From the NCBI RefSeq assembly GCF_000266905.1, contig NC_018027.1, positions 1,116,001 to 1,180,000 of the forward strand: 64,000 nt of DNA. Direction: 5' to 3'. Shown here in pieces: positions 44,188 to 57,012 of the stretch. The DNA is from Mycolicibacterium chubuense NBB4 (GTDB lineage Bacteria > Actinomycetota > Actinomycetes > Mycobacteriales > Mycobacteriaceae). Below the pieces are notes generated by a model. That model was not told the DNA's origin. It saw only the letters and a list, made by a program, of their open reading frames with translations, and did no database searches. Numbering within the stretch: the first letter of the stretch is position 1; the number at the start of each line of letters is the position of its first letter. A program made the position numbers and the translations under genes.

Positions 44188-44919
44188 CTACGACAGCGTC
44201 GCGCGGATGCAGACCGTCACGTACGGCAGCGCGAGCCCGCTGGTGCTGGCCAGAGCCGGGTGTGTGGCCAGCAGCTCGCGTACGCGGTCCAGCGTGCGGG
44301 TGCGCACCTGCTCGGGCGAGGTGATGCAGTAGCTGCGCGAGGCGACGAGGTCGATCAACGCCTGCGGGGTCAGGTAACTCGTCCACTCGACCTGATGCCG
44401 CTCGGCATCGGTGTAGGGCGCCGGCAGGTCAGCCGTTTGCGTGAACGGATCGACCTCGTGGCCGATGATGCGGCCGAGATCGCGGACCCAGCCCAGGCGT
44501 TCGTCGCGGTTGTTCCACACCAGGCCGAGGCGGCCGCCGGGCCGCAGCACCCTGGCGACCTCCTTGACCGCGCGGTCGGGGTCGAACCAGTGCCACGCCT
44601 GGGCCACCAGCACCGCGTCGACGCTGTCGTCGGGCAGCGGGATCTCCTCGGCCGTGCCCAGCAGCGCCGGAGTGTCGGGCAGCGAGGTGCTCAGCACCTC
44701 GAGCATCTCGGGGATCGGGTCGACGGCGATGACGTCCAGGCCGCGTTCGACCAGCCGGGTGGTCAGCTTGCCGGTGCCCGCGCCGAGATCGAGCACGTCG
44801 CGCGCGCCGGCCGGCAGCAGCCAGTCGATCGCTTCCGGGGGATAGGACGGGCGGCCGCGCTCGTAGGCCGCGGCCTGCGCACCGAACGACAGCGAGCGCT
44901 GATCGGGCGGGCCAGTCAC
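44188..44919 (-). CDS. Class I SAM-dependent methyltransferase (Rv3342-like)
   Basis: 243 aa, GTG start overlapping the metX stop (GTGA). Motif I is [19 protein letters not shown], followed by AVDPIPEML and [35 protein letters not shown], as in UbiE/YafE-like enzymes. The acceptor is unknown. Translational coupling to metX and control by the SAM-IV riboswitch suggest that the supply of its cofactor sets its expression. Confidence 0.88.
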   Translation of the reverse strand: MTGPPDQRSLSFGAQAAAYERGRPSYPPEAIDWLLPAGARDVLDLGAGTGKLTTRLVERGLDVIAVDPIPEMLEVLSTSLPDTPALLGTAEEIPLPDDSVDAVLVAQAWHWFDPDRAVKEVARVLRPGGRLGLVWNNRDERLGWVRDLGRIIGHEVDPFTQTADLPAPYTDAERHQVEWTSYLTPQALIDLVASRSYCITSPEQVRTRTLDRVRELLATHPALASTSGLALPYVTVCIRATLS

Positions 44920-46043
44920 CGTGAGGCCAACTCCAGAGTGCGGCGGATCAGCTTGCCCACCGCGTCGGTCTCGAGCAGGAAGCCGTCGTGGCCGTAGGGG
45001 GAGTCCACGACGTCGAGACCGTCGCAGCCTGGCAGCAGGTCGGCCAACTCCTCCTGCAACCGCAGCGGGTAGAGCCGGTCGGAGGTGATGCCGCCGACCA
45101 CGGTCGGCACCGGGCAGCCGCTCAGGGCGGCACGGATACCGCCCCGTCCGCGGCCGACGTCGTGACTGGACAGGGCGTCGGTGAGCGCGACGTACGTGCC
45201 GGCGTCGAAGCGCGCCGACAACTTCCGGCCCTGATACTCTAGATAGCTCTGCACCGAGTAGCGGCCTCCGCCGTTCGGGTCCTCACCGGCCTGCGGGGAG
45301 TTGCCGAACCGGTCGTCGAGCTCGGCCTCACCGCGATAGGTGAGGTGCGCGAAGCGCCGCGCGATCTGCATGCCGGTGTCCGGCGAGCGCCCGGTCCCGT
45401 GGTAGTCGCCGCCCAGCCAGTCGGGATCCGACGTGATGGCCGCCACCTGCGTGCTCTGCGTGCCGATCTGGTCGGCGGTCGCCCGGGCCCCGACGGCCAG
45501 CACCAGGGCGGCCCGGACGCCGTGCGGATGGGTGACGATCCACTCCAGTGCCCGCGCCCCGCCCATCGAGCCGCCGATGACCGCGGCGACCTCGGTGATG
45601 CCCAGACGCTCGAGCGTAGCGACGTCGGCTGCCACCTGGTCACGCACAGAGGTCACCGGAAACCTTGAGCCCCAGGGCTTTCCGTCGGGAGCCGGCGAGC
45701 TGGGGCCGGTCGATCCGCGGCAGCCGCCCAGGACGTTCGTCGAGATCGCGCACCAGCGGTCGGTGTCGATCGGCGCACCGGGCCCGGCCACCCCGTCCCA
45801 CCAGCCCGGCGTCGGGTGATCGGGTCCGGCGGGACCGGTGATGTGCGAGTCGCCGGTCAGCGCGTGCAGCACCATCACCACGTTGTCCCGGTTCGGCGAC
45901 AGCTCGCCCCACCGCTGCACGGCGATGGACACGTCCTCGATGACCTCGCCGTTCTCCAGCGTCAGCGCGCCGATGTCGACGACGCCCAGCTCGCCCTCCG
46001 GGGGCAGCGCCACGCGCTCGGTTATCACGTCCACGATTGTCAC
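44916..46043 (-). CDS. metX: Homoserine O-acetyltransferase
   Basis: 375 aa. Alpha/beta hydrolase fold with the nucleophile in [30 protein letters not shown] and [17 protein letters not shown] near the N terminus, and the C-terminal Asp/His pair in [12 protein letters not shown]. It transfers acetyl from acetyl-CoA to homoserine, committing it to methionine. Called metA (Rv3341) in M. tuberculosis. It follows metZ by 12 bases. Confidence 0.95.
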   Translation of the reverse strand: MTIVDVITERVALPPEGELGVVDIGALTLENGEVIEDVSIAVQRWGELSPNRDNVVMVLHALTGDSHITGPAGPDHPTPGWWDGVAGPGAPIDTDRWCAISTNVLGGCRGSTGPSSPAPDGKPWGSRFPVTSVRDQVAADVATLERLGITEVAAVIGGSMGGARALEWIVTHPHGVRAALVLAVGARATADQIGTQSTQVAAITSDPDWLGGDYHGTGRSPDTGMQIARRFAHLTYRGEAELDDRFGNSPQAGEDPNGGGRYSVQSYLEYQGRKLSARFDAGTYVALTDALSSHDVGRGRGGIRAALSGCPVPTVVGGITSDRLYPLRLQEELADLLPGCDGLDVVDSPYGHDGFLLETDAVGKLIRRTLELASR

Positions 46044-46055
46044 GTCACGGTCCTT

Positions 46056-47459
<1,404 letters not shown>

Positions 47460-47461
47460 CG

Positions 47462-47581
47462 GACCCGCGCTTGCCTTATAGCCGTGTGCGGCTACTCAAC
47501 CTGGTCGTCACCCGGGGCACCCCACCGCGGTTGGAGGGTTGCCGGCCAGCTAGCCGGGGCTTGTCGCTGGCACTCAGAACC
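47462..47581 (-). ncRNA. SAM-IV riboswitch aptamer
   Basis: Read on the minus strand from 47581. It holds GAGTGCCAGCGACAAGCCCC (bases 47575-47556), CTAGCTGGCCGGCAACCCTC, GGTGGGGTGCCCCGGGTGA and GTTGAGTAGCCG, ending GGCAAGCGCGGGTC at 47462. These blocks match what I recall of the SAM-IV consensus and the Mycobacterium aptamer used for structural work. A -10-like TATACG (47596-47591) lies about 10 bases upstream of the aptamer. It senses SAM and controls metZ-metX-methyltransferase. Confidence 0.93.
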
Positions 47582-47684
47582 GATGCAAAGCGTATAACAC
47601 GCCGAGACGGAGGTGCCAGCGGGTTGCTGCGACCTGCGGTTCTGTCCCGGTTTCATCCCGACGCCAGACGGAAACACTGCCCGC

Positions 47685-49256
47685 ATGGGCTGGGCCGCCA
47701 AAACTGCTGCCGCCGCCGCTTCCGCTCTCGCAACGGTGGCCGCGCGCGACGTTCTCCAGCGCCGACATGCGCTGCTCCGCAACTTCCCGCTCGTCGGGCA
47801 CGCCCGGTATCTCCTCGAGGCCATCGGCCCCGAACTGCGGCAGTACATCGTCGCGGCCAACGACGAGGAGCGGCCGTTCACCCGGGACCAGCGTCGGTGG
47901 ATCTACGCGTCGTCGAAGAAGGAGAACAACTATTTCGGCTTCGGCACCGACAACGACGTGGAACACACCGCCGGCTACCCGGTGATCAAACACCGCACCT
48001 TCGGGGTGGCCGTCCCGCGATCGTCGCCGCATGCCGGACACGACGTGACGGTGCCGTGCGCCAAGGTGATCGGTGCGTCGCGGGGCCGAGCGAAAGCCTT
48101 CCGGCCGCAGTCCGTCGTCAACATCTCGGCGATGAGCTTCGGGTCGCTGTCCGGCAACGCGGTCGAAGCCCTCAACCGCGGCGCCGCGCTCGCCGGGTGC
48201 CTGCACAACACCGGCGAGGGCGGCATCTCGCGCTACCACCGCCACGGGGGCGACCTGGTCTTCCAGATCGGGACCGCGTACTTCGGCTGCCGCGACACCG
48301 ACGGCCGCTTCGATCTGGACAAACTCAAAGAGGTGGTCGCGGACGCGCCGGTCCGTGCGCTCGAGATCAAACTCAGCCAGGGCGCCAAACCGAGTCTCGG
48401 CGGCGTGTTGCCCGCACCGAAGGTGTCCGCCGAGATCGCCGCCGCCCGTGGCGTCGAGGAAGGGCGCGACTGCATCAGCCCGTCGCGGCACGCGGAGTTC
48501 TCCGACGCCGACAGCCTGCTCGACTGGGTCGAGATGCTGGCTGCCGAGACCGGTCTGCCGGTCGGCATCAAAGCGGCCGTCGGAGATCTCGAATTCTGGT
48601 GCGACCTGGCCGATCTGATGAGCCGGACAGGGCGCGGCGTCGACTTCGTCACCATCGACGGCGGCGAAGGCGGTACGGGCGCAGCACCGTTGATCTTCAC
48701 CGACACCGTGTCGCTGCCGTTCCAACTCGGCTTCTGTCAGGTCTATCGCACGTTCGCCGAGCGTGGTCTGCACGAGCAGGTGACGTTCATCGGCGGCGGA
48801 AAACTCGGACTGCCCGACAACGCGGTCATGGCCTTCGCGCTCGGCTGCGACATGGTCAACATCGCGCGGGAGGCGATGCTGGCGATCGGATGCGTGCAGG
48901 CGCAGAAGTGCCACACCGACACCTGCCCCACCGGGGTGGCCACCCAGAAGGCCTGGCTGGCCCGCGGTCTGGTCCCGGACGTCAAAGCCGAGCGCGTCGC
49001 GAACTACATCGCGACGCTGCGCCGGGACCTGGTCAAGGTGGCCGAGGCGTGCGGCGTCGAGCATCCCGGCCTCATCGGTACCGACTCGATCGACATCCTC
49101 GACGGCAGAACGCGCTCCACACCGCTGCACGAGGTGTACGGATATCAACCGGGTATGGGCCTGCCGTCACCGACGGATCGCGAGGCGATCGTCGGATTGA
49201 TGACCGACGACCGGCACGTCCGCTCGGCGCCGCCGTCGTCGGTGTCGGCCGGCTGA
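47685..49256 (+). CDS. FMN-binding glutamate-synthase-like protein
   Basis: 523 aa. An N-terminal hydrophobic/Ala-rich stretch (MGWAAKTAAAAASALATVAA) precedes the GltB alpha-2-like FMN barrel: NISAMSFGSLSGNAVEALNRGA, HNTGEGGISRYH, IEIKLSQGAKP-like LEIKLSQGAKPSLGG, DGGEGGTGAAPLIF. The 3Fe-4S cysteine block is CVQAQKCHTDTCPTGVATQ. Unlike true glutamate synthase it lacks the amidotransferase domain. The substrate is unknown. It is divergent from the riboswitch promoter; start ATG 47685 chosen over an upstream frame start at 47613. Confidence 0.85.
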   Translation: MGWAAKTAAAAASALATVAARDVLQRRHALLRNFPLVGHARYLLEAIGPELRQYIVAANDEERPFTRDQRRWIYASSKKENNYFGFGTDNDVEHTAGYPVIKHRTFGVAVPRSSPHAGHDVTVPCAKVIGASRGRAKAFRPQSVVNISAMSFGSLSGNAVEALNRGAALAGCLHNTGEGGISRYHRHGGDLVFQIGTAYFGCRDTDGRFDLDKLKEVVADAPVRALEIKLSQGAKPSLGGVLPAPKVSAEIAAARGVEEGRDCISPSRHAEFSDADSLLDWVEMLAAETGLPVGIKAAVGDLEFWCDLADLMSRTGRGVDFVTIDGGEGGTGAAPLIFTDTVSLPFQLGFCQVYRTFAERGLHEQVTFIGGGKLGLPDNAVMAFALGCDMVNIAREAMLAIGCVQAQKCHTDTCPTGVATQKAWLARGLVPDVKAERVANYIATLRRDLVKVAEACGVEHPGLIGTDSIDILDGRTRSTPLHEVYGYQPGMGLPSPTDREAIVGLMTDDRHVRSAPPSSVSAG

Positions 49257-49265
49257 CCGGCGGTC

Positions 49266-50102
49266 TCAGCCGATCGCCTGCTGCGGAGGCGCGCCGATCT
49301 GCTCGTCGAGGAACTGGCGGATCACCTCGGCGATGCGGTCCGGCGCCTCGAACATCGGGATGTGGCCCACGCCGTCGAGCTGGGTGAAGCGGGTGGCATC
49401 GGGCAGGTGCTTGCGGAAGTGCGCGGTGAACCGCGGATGTGGCAGCACCCGGTCTTTCTCGCACACCACCAGATAGGTCGGGATGCCGGTCTCGCTGAGT
49501 TCCATCAGTCCGGGCATCAGCAGCGCTTTGAGCAGCAGCTGGTAGTAGGCGGGGCAGTGCGTGACGTCGTCGATGATGTCGAGCATGTCGGCGTCGCTGA
49601 TGCCGTCGGTGGTGGCGCTGATCGGGACGCTGGCCGCGGCCCGGGCTCCCGGCAGCCGCGCCGCCGCGGAGCCGAGCACCTTGGCCGTCAGCCACACCGG
49701 CAGCCCCATCACGAACTTGAACACGATCTCGTATTTGGCGAGCGTCCAGCGGTGCCAGCCGCCGGCCGGCGCGATCCCGATCAGCGAGCGGGCCCGCCCG
49801 CGGCGCTCGAGTTCGAAGGCGACCCAGCCGCCGAGGGAGTTGCCCACGATGTGGGCGGTGTCCCAGCCGAGTTCGTCGAGATAGCGTTCGACGTCGTCGG
49901 CCAGTGTGGCGCTGTCCAGCAGCCACGACCGGTTCTTCCGGCCCCCGTTGTGGCCGGCCATCGTCGGTGCGAAGACCTCGTAGCGTCCCGTGTCGGCGAG
50001 CCGCGGTGCGACGTCCTTCCACACGTTCTGCGACATCATGAACGGGTGCAGCAGCAGCACGGGTTCCCCGGAGCCGAGATGGATCGGCGCGCGTTGGCTC
50101 AT
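49266..50102 (-). CDS. Alpha/beta hydrolase
   Basis: 278 aa. VLLLHPFMMSQNVW (oxyanion region), nucleophile elbow HIVGNSLGGWVAFELERRG, acid in VVCEKDRVLP, and His in LDGVGHIPMFEAPDRIAEVI. A complete Ser-Asp-His triad typical of esterases/lactonases; no signal peptide. Convergent with the FMN protein gene (9 bases) and divergent from xthA. Substrate unknown. Confidence 0.87.
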   Translation of the reverse strand: MSQRAPIHLGSGEPVLLLHPFMMSQNVWKDVAPRLADTGRYEVFAPTMAGHNGGRKNRSWLLDSATLADDVERYLDELGWDTAHIVGNSLGGWVAFELERRGRARSLIGIAPAGGWHRWTLAKYEIVFKFVMGLPVWLTAKVLGSAAARLPGARAAASVPISATTDGISDADMLDIIDDVTHCPAYYQLLLKALLMPGLMELSETGIPTYLVVCEKDRVLPHPRFTAHFRKHLPDATRFTQLDGVGHIPMFEAPDRIAEVIRQFLDEQIGAPPQQAIG

Positions 50103-50175
50103 AGGGCCCGACCATAAGGTGATACCGGCGGTACCGCAAGAATGTCTTCGGCGGGTTCGCATAGGGTCGGTCGCC

Positions 50176-52040
<1,865 letters not shown>

Positions 52041-52053
52041 CCAAGGGAGTCGG

Positions 52054-53139
52054 ATGACTGCGCCAGCCAGCTCAGCCGACCCCGACGCCGACTCCGAACC
52101 CGGCTTGCTGGACCGGCTGCGCGCCCGTATGCCGTGGTTCGACCACGTGATGCGTGCCCAGCAGCGCTACAACGACAGCAAGGGCGATTTCTACGCCGCG
52201 GGGATCACGTACTTCACGATCTTCGCGCTGTTCCCCCTGTTGATGATCGGCTTCGCGATCGGCGGCTTCGTGCTGGCCAGCCAGCCGCAATGGCTCAACG
52301 CGGTCGAGAGCCGGATCCGCTCGTCGGTCAGCGGTGACCTGGGCCAGCAGCTCGTGCAGTTGATGGACTCGGCGATCGATTCGCGCGGAACGGTGGGGTT
52401 GATCGGCCTGGCCACCGCGACGTGGGCGGGCCTGGGCTGGATGGCCAACATCCGTGAGGCGCTCAGCCAGATGTGGGGCCTCTACCGCGACGAGACCCCG
52501 GGGTTCGTCCGCACCAAGCTCTCGGATCTGGGTGCGTTGCTGTCGACGTTTTTGGCCATCGTCGTCACCGTCGCGCTCTCGGCGCTGGGCAACTCCTCGG
52601 TGATCGGGAAGATCCTCACCTGGGTGGGCTTCCCCGACTCTCTGGTGCTGAGCCTGGTGCTGCGCGTGGCGTCGATCGTGGTGTCGATCCTGGTGTCGTG
52701 GCTGCTGTTCACGTGGATGATCGCCCGGCTGCCGCGGGAGTCGATCAGTTTCCGCAGCAGTGTGCGGGCCGGGCTGATCGCCGCGGTCGGGTTCGAGATC
52801 TTCAAGCTGGTCGCGTCGATCTACCTGCGCTCGGTGCTCACCGGGCCCGCGGGCGCGACGTTCGGGCCCGTGCTCGGCCTGATGGTGTTCGCCTACATCA
52901 CCGCCCGGCTGGTGCTGTTCTCCACGGCCTGGGCCGCGACGACGCCCGAGAACATGGGCGAAGCCCCGGTGCCGCCTCCCGGGCCGGCCGTCATCCGCAA
53001 CCGCATCATCACCCGCCCGGGACTGCGGCCCTGGGAGACGGCGGCGGCGGTCGCGGCGGGAGCGCTCGGGGCACTCGGTCTCTCGCGGTGGCGGCGGGTC
53101 AGCCCGAAGGACGACGGTTCAGCGCGCGGGCGGCCATGA
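52054..53139 (+). CDS. YihY/YhjD-family inner membrane protein
   Basis: 361 aa. [32 protein letters not shown] is the family hallmark, followed by about five more helices up to [23 protein letters not shown] and a cytosolic tail. It is the counterpart of Rv3335c. YhjD has been implicated in lipid/LPS precursor transport in E. coli; the role here is unknown. Its 3' end overlaps dacB (opposite strand) by 41 bases. Confidence 0.9.
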   Translation: MTAPASSADPDADSEPGLLDRLRARMPWFDHVMRAQQRYNDSKGDFYAAGITYFTIFALFPLLMIGFAIGGFVLASQPQWLNAVESRIRSSVSGDLGQQLVQLMDSAIDSRGTVGLIGLATATWAGLGWMANIREALSQMWGLYRDETPGFVRTKLSDLGALLSTFLAIVVTVALSALGNSSVIGKILTWVGFPDSLVLSLVLRVASIVVSILVSWLLFTWMIARLPRESISFRSSVRAGLIAAVGFEIFKLVASIYLRSVLTGPAGATFGPVLGLMVFAYITARLVLFSTAWAATTPENMGEAPVPPPGPAVIRNRIITRPGLRPWETAAAVAAGALGALGLSRWRRVSPKDDGSARGRP

Positions 53140-54316
53140 TGAGCGCGAACACGATGACGGCGCCGACCACGCCGACCCCGACCCGGACCGGCATCGCGTC
53201 GACGTCGGGCAGCACGGCGTTGGCCTTGTTGGTGGTCGCCGCGGCGGCCGGATCCTGTTTGGTCACGGCGAGCGACGGGTCGGGTTCGACGAGCGTGCCC
53301 ACCTTGGTGCCCGGCGCGGTGGCGAATCCGTAGTCGAGCAGCCGTGCGGCCTGCTCCCACGGCGCGATCGGTTGCCGGGTGCCGTGCATGAGGATGGCGA
53401 CGAGGCGGCGGCCGTCGTGGTTCGCGGCGCCGACGAACGTCTGCCCGGCGTCGTCGGTGTACCCGGTCTTCCCGCCCAGGGCGCCCGGGTAGTTGGCGAG
53501 CAGCTTGTTGTCGTTCTCGATCGGGTAGCCCGCGTCACCGCGGCCGGGGAACGAGAACTCCTGGGTGTGAACGATATTGGCGAAGACGGGATTGTTCCAC
53601 GCGTACCGGTAGAACAACCCGATGTCGTAGGCCGACGTGCTCATGCCCGGGCCGTCGAGACCCGACGGGGTGGCGACGCGGGTGTCGCGGGCGCCCAGCT
53701 TGCTCGCCAGCGAGTTCAGCTTCGTCAGCGTCGCGTCCATGCCGCCGAGTTGCATCGCCAGGGCGTGCGCGGCGTCGTTACCGGAGTGCATGAGCAGCCC
53801 GTGCAGCAGGTCGTTGATGGAGTAGAAGCCGCCCTCGCCGACGCCGACCCGCGTGCCTTCGGCGTTCGCGTCGTCGACGGTGCCGGCGATGACCTTGTGC
53901 AGCGGCAGATCGCGGATGGACTGCATCGCGACGAGCACCTTGATGATGCTGGCGGGCCGGTGCCTGCCGTGGGGGTCGCGGGCGGCGATCACGTCGCCGC
54001 TGTCGAGGTCGGCGACCAGCCAGGCGTCGGCGGAGACGTCACCGGGCACCGGCGGGGTGCCGGGGGCGGTGATGATGCCGCAGCCGGACAGGGCGTCTCC
54101 GCCCATCGGCTTGGCCGGCACGGGCAGCGGGGCGGGCGGATCGCCGGCCTCGGGGACCTCCGAGGAGTCGACCGCGGGCGGCGTCGTCTCCCGGTACGGG
54201 CAGGTGGGGGGAGCCGGCGCAGCGTTCGGTTCGGCGACCGCGGCCGGGGCGCAGGCCAGCATCGCCGCCATGACCAGCGCTGACGCGCGCGCACAGAGCA
54301 TCCTCGAGGTCGCCAT
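53099..54316 (-). CDS. dacB1: D-alanyl-D-alanine carboxypeptidase (penicillin-binding protein, DacB1-like)
   Basis: 405 aa. A signal peptide ([19 protein letters not shown]) precedes a proline-rich linker. The catalytic triad motifs are S123-x-x-K126 in [12 protein letters not shown] in [11 protein letters not shown], and KTG in [15 protein letters not shown]-terminal helix, [21 protein letters not shown], anchors it, leaving a short basic tail. It trims D-Ala from peptidoglycan pentapeptides outside the membrane. It is the counterpart of Rv3330. Confidence 0.94.
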   Translation of the reverse strand: MATSRMLCARASALVMAAMLACAPAAVAEPNAAPAPPTCPYRETTPPAVDSSEVPEAGDPPAPLPVPAKPMGGDALSGCGIITAPGTPPVPGDVSADAWLVADLDSGDVIAARDPHGRHRPASIIKVLVAMQSIRDLPLHKVIAGTVDDANAEGTRVGVGEGGFYSINDLLHGLLMHSGNDAAHALAMQLGGMDATLTKLNSLASKLGARDTRVATPSGLDGPGMSTSAYDIGLFYRYAWNNPVFANIVHTQEFSFPGRGDAGYPIENDNKLLANYPGALGGKTGYTDDAGQTFVGAANHDGRRLVAILMHGTRQPIAPWEQAARLLDYGFATAPGTKVGTLVEPDPSLAVTKQDPAAAATTNKANAVLPDVDAMPVRVGVGVVGAVIVFALIMAARALNRRPSG

Positions 54317-54467
54317 CGTCTGCGCACAGTAGGCGATGACGCGCCCCGTATCGGGGAGCCACGCGGTGACTGCTGTGGTCAGAGTTTCAAATGTGACTCG
54401 GCGGGGTAGCGGCCCCGGGCCGCTGAACTAGGCTGGCTCCATCCTCGTGTCGCCCTGAAGGACGTGC

Positions 54468-55625
54468 ATGTTCCTGTTGATCGTCGGCTCGGTCCTCGGG
54501 CTGATGACCCTCTACGTCTGGAAACGGTCGATCCGCGACACCACCGGACCCGGACGTGCGCGACGGATCCTGTCGCTCGTCCTCGTGGTGCTGACGTTCG
54601 TGCTGGTGGCCGCCCTGGTGGTCCCCCGCCTCGCGGGCATCGCGGCGTCCCGGTGGGTGGCGTGGCCGGGTTACCTGTGGCTGGGCGTGCTGGCCTACCT
54701 GTTCCTGATCCTGCTGGTGCTCGAGCCGGTGCGGTGGGCGCTGTGGGTCCGGCGCCGGCGCGGGGCGCCGCGCGCCGAGCCCGACCGGCAGGTGGATCGG
54801 CGCCAGTTCCTGTCCCGGTCCGCCGCGGTCGCGGCCGGGGCGGCGGCCGTCGGTGTCGTCGGCGCCGGGGTGGCGACCGCGCTCGGTCCGCCGGACATCC
54901 TGCGGGTGCCGGTCCGGCTGGCCCGGCTCGACCCGTCCCTCGACGGCTTCCGGATCGCGGTCGTGTCGGACATCCACCTCGGCCCGCTGCTGGGCCGCAG
55001 TCACACCGAACGGATCGTGCGGCTGATCAACGAGACCGAGCCGGACCTCGTCGCGGTCGTCGGCGATCTGGTCGACGGCACGGTCGCCGAACTCGGGTCC
55101 GCGGCCGAACCGCTGCGCGATCTGGTGTCGCGGGAGGGCACGTTCTTCGTCACCGGCAATCACGAGTACTTCGTCGACGACACCGCGGAGTGGATGGTCG
55201 AACTCGAACGGCTCGGCCTGCATGTGCTGCGCAACGAGAACACCTGGATCGGGCGGGGTGCCGCCGGGTTGCACCTCGCGGGCGTCAACGACGTCGGCGG
55301 CGCCGAGAGGTCGGACCCGCCGGACTTCGACCGCGCGCTGGCCGGCGTGGGCTCCGCGGCGCCGACGGTCCTGCTCGCCCATCAGCCCGTCCAGGTCGCC
55401 GACGCCGCGGCGCGCGGGGTGGATCTGCAGCTGTCCGGCCACACCCACGGCGGCCAGATGTGGCCGTTCCACTACGCCGTGCGCCTGGCTCAGCCCGCCC
55501 TCGCGGGGCTGTCGACGGTGCAGGGGACCCAGCTGTATGTCACCCGCGGCGCCGGGTTCTGGGGTCCGCCGGTGCGGGTCGGCGCGCGGCCGGACATCAG
55601 CGTGCTGTCGCTGCAGAGCGGCTGA
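54468..55625 (+). CDS. Membrane-anchored metallophosphoesterase (YkuE-like)
   Basis: 385 aa. Three to four N-terminal helices (about 1-20, 37-55, 60-85) are followed by a DRRQFLSRSAAVAAGAAAVGVVGAG segment at about 110-135. The calcineurin-like domain has VSDIHLGPLL, VVGDLVDG, FVTGNHEYF, LLAHQP and LSGHTHGGQ, a full dimetal ligand set. The RR-QFL followed by a hydrophobic stretch resembles a twin-arginine signal placed inside the protein. GAAGGA lies before the ATG. Substrate unknown. Confidence 0.9.
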   Translation: MFLLIVGSVLGLMTLYVWKRSIRDTTGPGRARRILSLVLVVLTFVLVAALVVPRLAGIAASRWVAWPGYLWLGVLAYLFLILLVLEPVRWALWVRRRRGAPRAEPDRQVDRRQFLSRSAAVAAGAAAVGVVGAGVATALGPPDILRVPVRLARLDPSLDGFRIAVVSDIHLGPLLGRSHTERIVRLINETEPDLVAVVGDLVDGTVAELGSAAEPLRDLVSREGTFFVTGNHEYFVDDTAEWMVELERLGLHVLRNENTWIGRGAAGLHLAGVNDVGGAERSDPPDFDRALAGVGSAAPTVLLAHQPVQVADAAARGVDLQLSGHTHGGQMWPFHYAVRLAQPALAGLSTVQGTQLYVTRGAGFWGPPVRVGARPDISVLSLQSG

Positions 55626-55691
55626 CCCCGCGCGTTTGAGCGCCCACGGGACCGGGCATCTCTTAACAAGTTCACGGCTAACTCTGGCGGA

Positions 55692-55714
55692 AGTGCTCAG
55701 GTGGACCGAGCACT
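55692..55714. promoter_or_regulatory. Inverted repeat AGTGCTC/GAGCACT upstream of small ORF
   Basis: Perfect 7-base arms at 55692-55698 and 55708-55714 separated by 9 bases, about 40 bases before the small ORF start. It could be an operator or a leader hairpin. Confidence 0.4.
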
Positions 55715-55753
55715 GTAGAGGGCAACCAGACGTTCAGCGGAAGGGCGTTGACC

Positions 55754-55906
55754 ATGACGACGGATACCGCCGCAACAGTTGTCGATCTCCGATCGCATCC
55801 CGCTTGGCGCGCCGCGCAGCGCCGTGCCCGGGAGAGGGACGAGGCGATGCGTCGGCATCCGTCCTACCAGTCCCGCACGGACGTGCCGCACCTGCGGTCC
55901 GTCTAG
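55754..55906 (+). CDS. Small basic protein (50 aa)
   Basis: ATG 55754, preceded by GCGGAAGGG, running to TAG 55904. The sequence begins MTTDTAATVVDLRSHPAW and has a charged helical core rich in Arg/Glu (RRARERDEAMRR) and a C-terminal PHLRSV. No known domain; the codon use fits the genome. A palindromic operator-like repeat lies upstream, and a tandem repeat plus hairpin lie at its end. It is too short for most gene callers. Function unknown. Confidence 0.55.
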   Translation: MTTDTAATVVDLRSHPAWRAAQRRARERDEAMRRHPSYQSRTDVPHLRSV

Positions 55907-55929
55907 CCGCCGCGGTCCGTCTAGCCGCC
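55894..55929. repeat. 18-base perfect tandem duplication
   Basis: GCGGTCCGTCTAGCCGCC occurs twice back to back (55894-55911, 55912-55929). The unit spans the last codons and TAG stop of the small ORF, so the stop context is duplicated. The second copy runs into the left arm of the hairpin element. Confidence 0.9.
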
Positions 55930-55989
55930 GAAATTGCATTCCACGTTGACATTTCGCGCTGAAGCGCGCGTGGAATGCAAGTTCGGCGG
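55925..55989. repeat. Palindromic hairpin element A
   Basis: The left arm (55925-55945, CCGCCGAAATTGCATTCCAC plus G) and right arm (55969-55989) pair over 21 bases with one mismatch. The loop contains its own small hairpin, CGCGCT-GA-AGCGCG. It begins 3 bases past the SMP-30 stop and 18 past the small ORF stop, so it could be a bidirectional terminator. Element B (57013-57075) has nearly the same arms. Confidence 0.9.
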
Positions 55990-55992
55990 GGG

Positions 55993-57000
55993 TCAGAGGG
56001 CGGTGGCGGCCACGTCGACCGCGCCCAGATACGGCGCGCCGATGCTGCCCAGCCAGAGCCGCCCGTGCGCCTCGACCACGCCGGTGACCATGCTGAACGA
56101 CGGGTGCGTGGTGCGCACACCGGCGATCGCGTCGCCGGAGTCGGGATCGAAGCCGACCACCCACACCACGGCCTCGGGCTTGGGCTGAAGCCGCGGCGGC
56201 AGCCGCCACAGCAGAGAGCGCAGCAGCGGCGGGCCGGCCGCGAGCCGGTCGGCCAGCGGATTGGCGGGCGTCACCATCGCGCACCAGATACGGCCGTCGG
56301 ACCCGGTGGAGAGGTTGTCGGGCATCGCGGGCAGGTGCCCGGCCAGCGGCGTGAGCGTGCCGGCCTGCGGCCCGGTCAGCCAGTACTTCGACAGCCGCCG
56401 GCCCTGGGTCTCCGCGATCACCAGCGCGGCACCGTCCGCGGTCGGGGTCAGGCCGTTGGCGAAGTACAGGCCGTCGAGGACTGTGGTGACGCGCCCGTCG
56501 GTGTCGAGCCGGTGCAGGGCGCCGCGGCCGCGGGCCTCCAGGATGGCGCCCAGGTAGTCGGCGACGGTGAACGCGCTCGTCGACTCGGTGAAATAGATTG
56601 CGCCGTCGGCGGTTTCGGTGGCGTTCGAGCAGAACTGCAGAACCCGGTCATCGATGGTGTCGACCAGGGTCTCGATCCGTCCGCTCGCGGTGTCCATGGC
56701 GAGCAGCCCGCGCGGGCTGTCGCAGATCAGCAGCCGGCCGTCGCGGGTGAACGCCAGGCCCAGCGGTCGGCCGCCGGTGTTGCCGACGACCTCGGGCGCG
56801 CTGCCGTCGGGCCGCATCCGGACGATGCCGCCGTCGAGCGCCCCGGCCCACAGGTTGCCGTCGGCGTCGACGACGACGTCCTCCGGCTCGCCGCCGGGCA
56901 CGGGGATGAGGGTCAGCTCAGCGGCGGGGAACCGGGGGAGCGGGTCGACCGGCGGCGCCTGCCACCGGACGGGATCGACGGGTGGCTTGGACTTCGGCAC
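55993..57000 (-). CDS. SMP-30/strictosidine-synthase-like beta-propeller hydrolase
   Basis: 335 aa. Six-bladed propeller repeats are recognisable: GEPEDVVVDADGNLWAGALDGGIVRM, GRPLGLAFTRDGRLLICDSPRGLLAM, DGAIYFTESTSAF, FANGLTPTADGAALVIAETQGRRLSKYWL and LPAMPDNLSTGSDGRIWCAMVTP. No signal peptide. The family includes lactonases and related calcium-dependent hydrolases. It is flanked on both sides by hairpin elements A and B and may be separately transcribed. Confidence 0.87.
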   Translation of the reverse strand: MPKSKPPVDPVRWQAPPVDPLPRFPAAELTLIPVPGGEPEDVVVDADGNLWAGALDGGIVRMRPDGSAPEVVGNTGGRPLGLAFTRDGRLLICDSPRGLLAMDTASGRIETLVDTIDDRVLQFCSNATETADGAIYFTESTSAFTVADYLGAILEARGRGALHRLDTDGRVTTVLDGLYFANGLTPTADGAALVIAETQGRRLSKYWLTGPQAGTLTPLAGHLPAMPDNLSTGSDGRIWCAMVTPANPLADRLAAGPPLLRSLLWRLPPRLQPKPEAVVWVVGFDPDSGDAIAGVRTTHPSFSMVTGVVEAHGRLWLGSIGAPYLGAVDVAATAL

Positions 57001-57012
57001 ACCACCGAGTCT

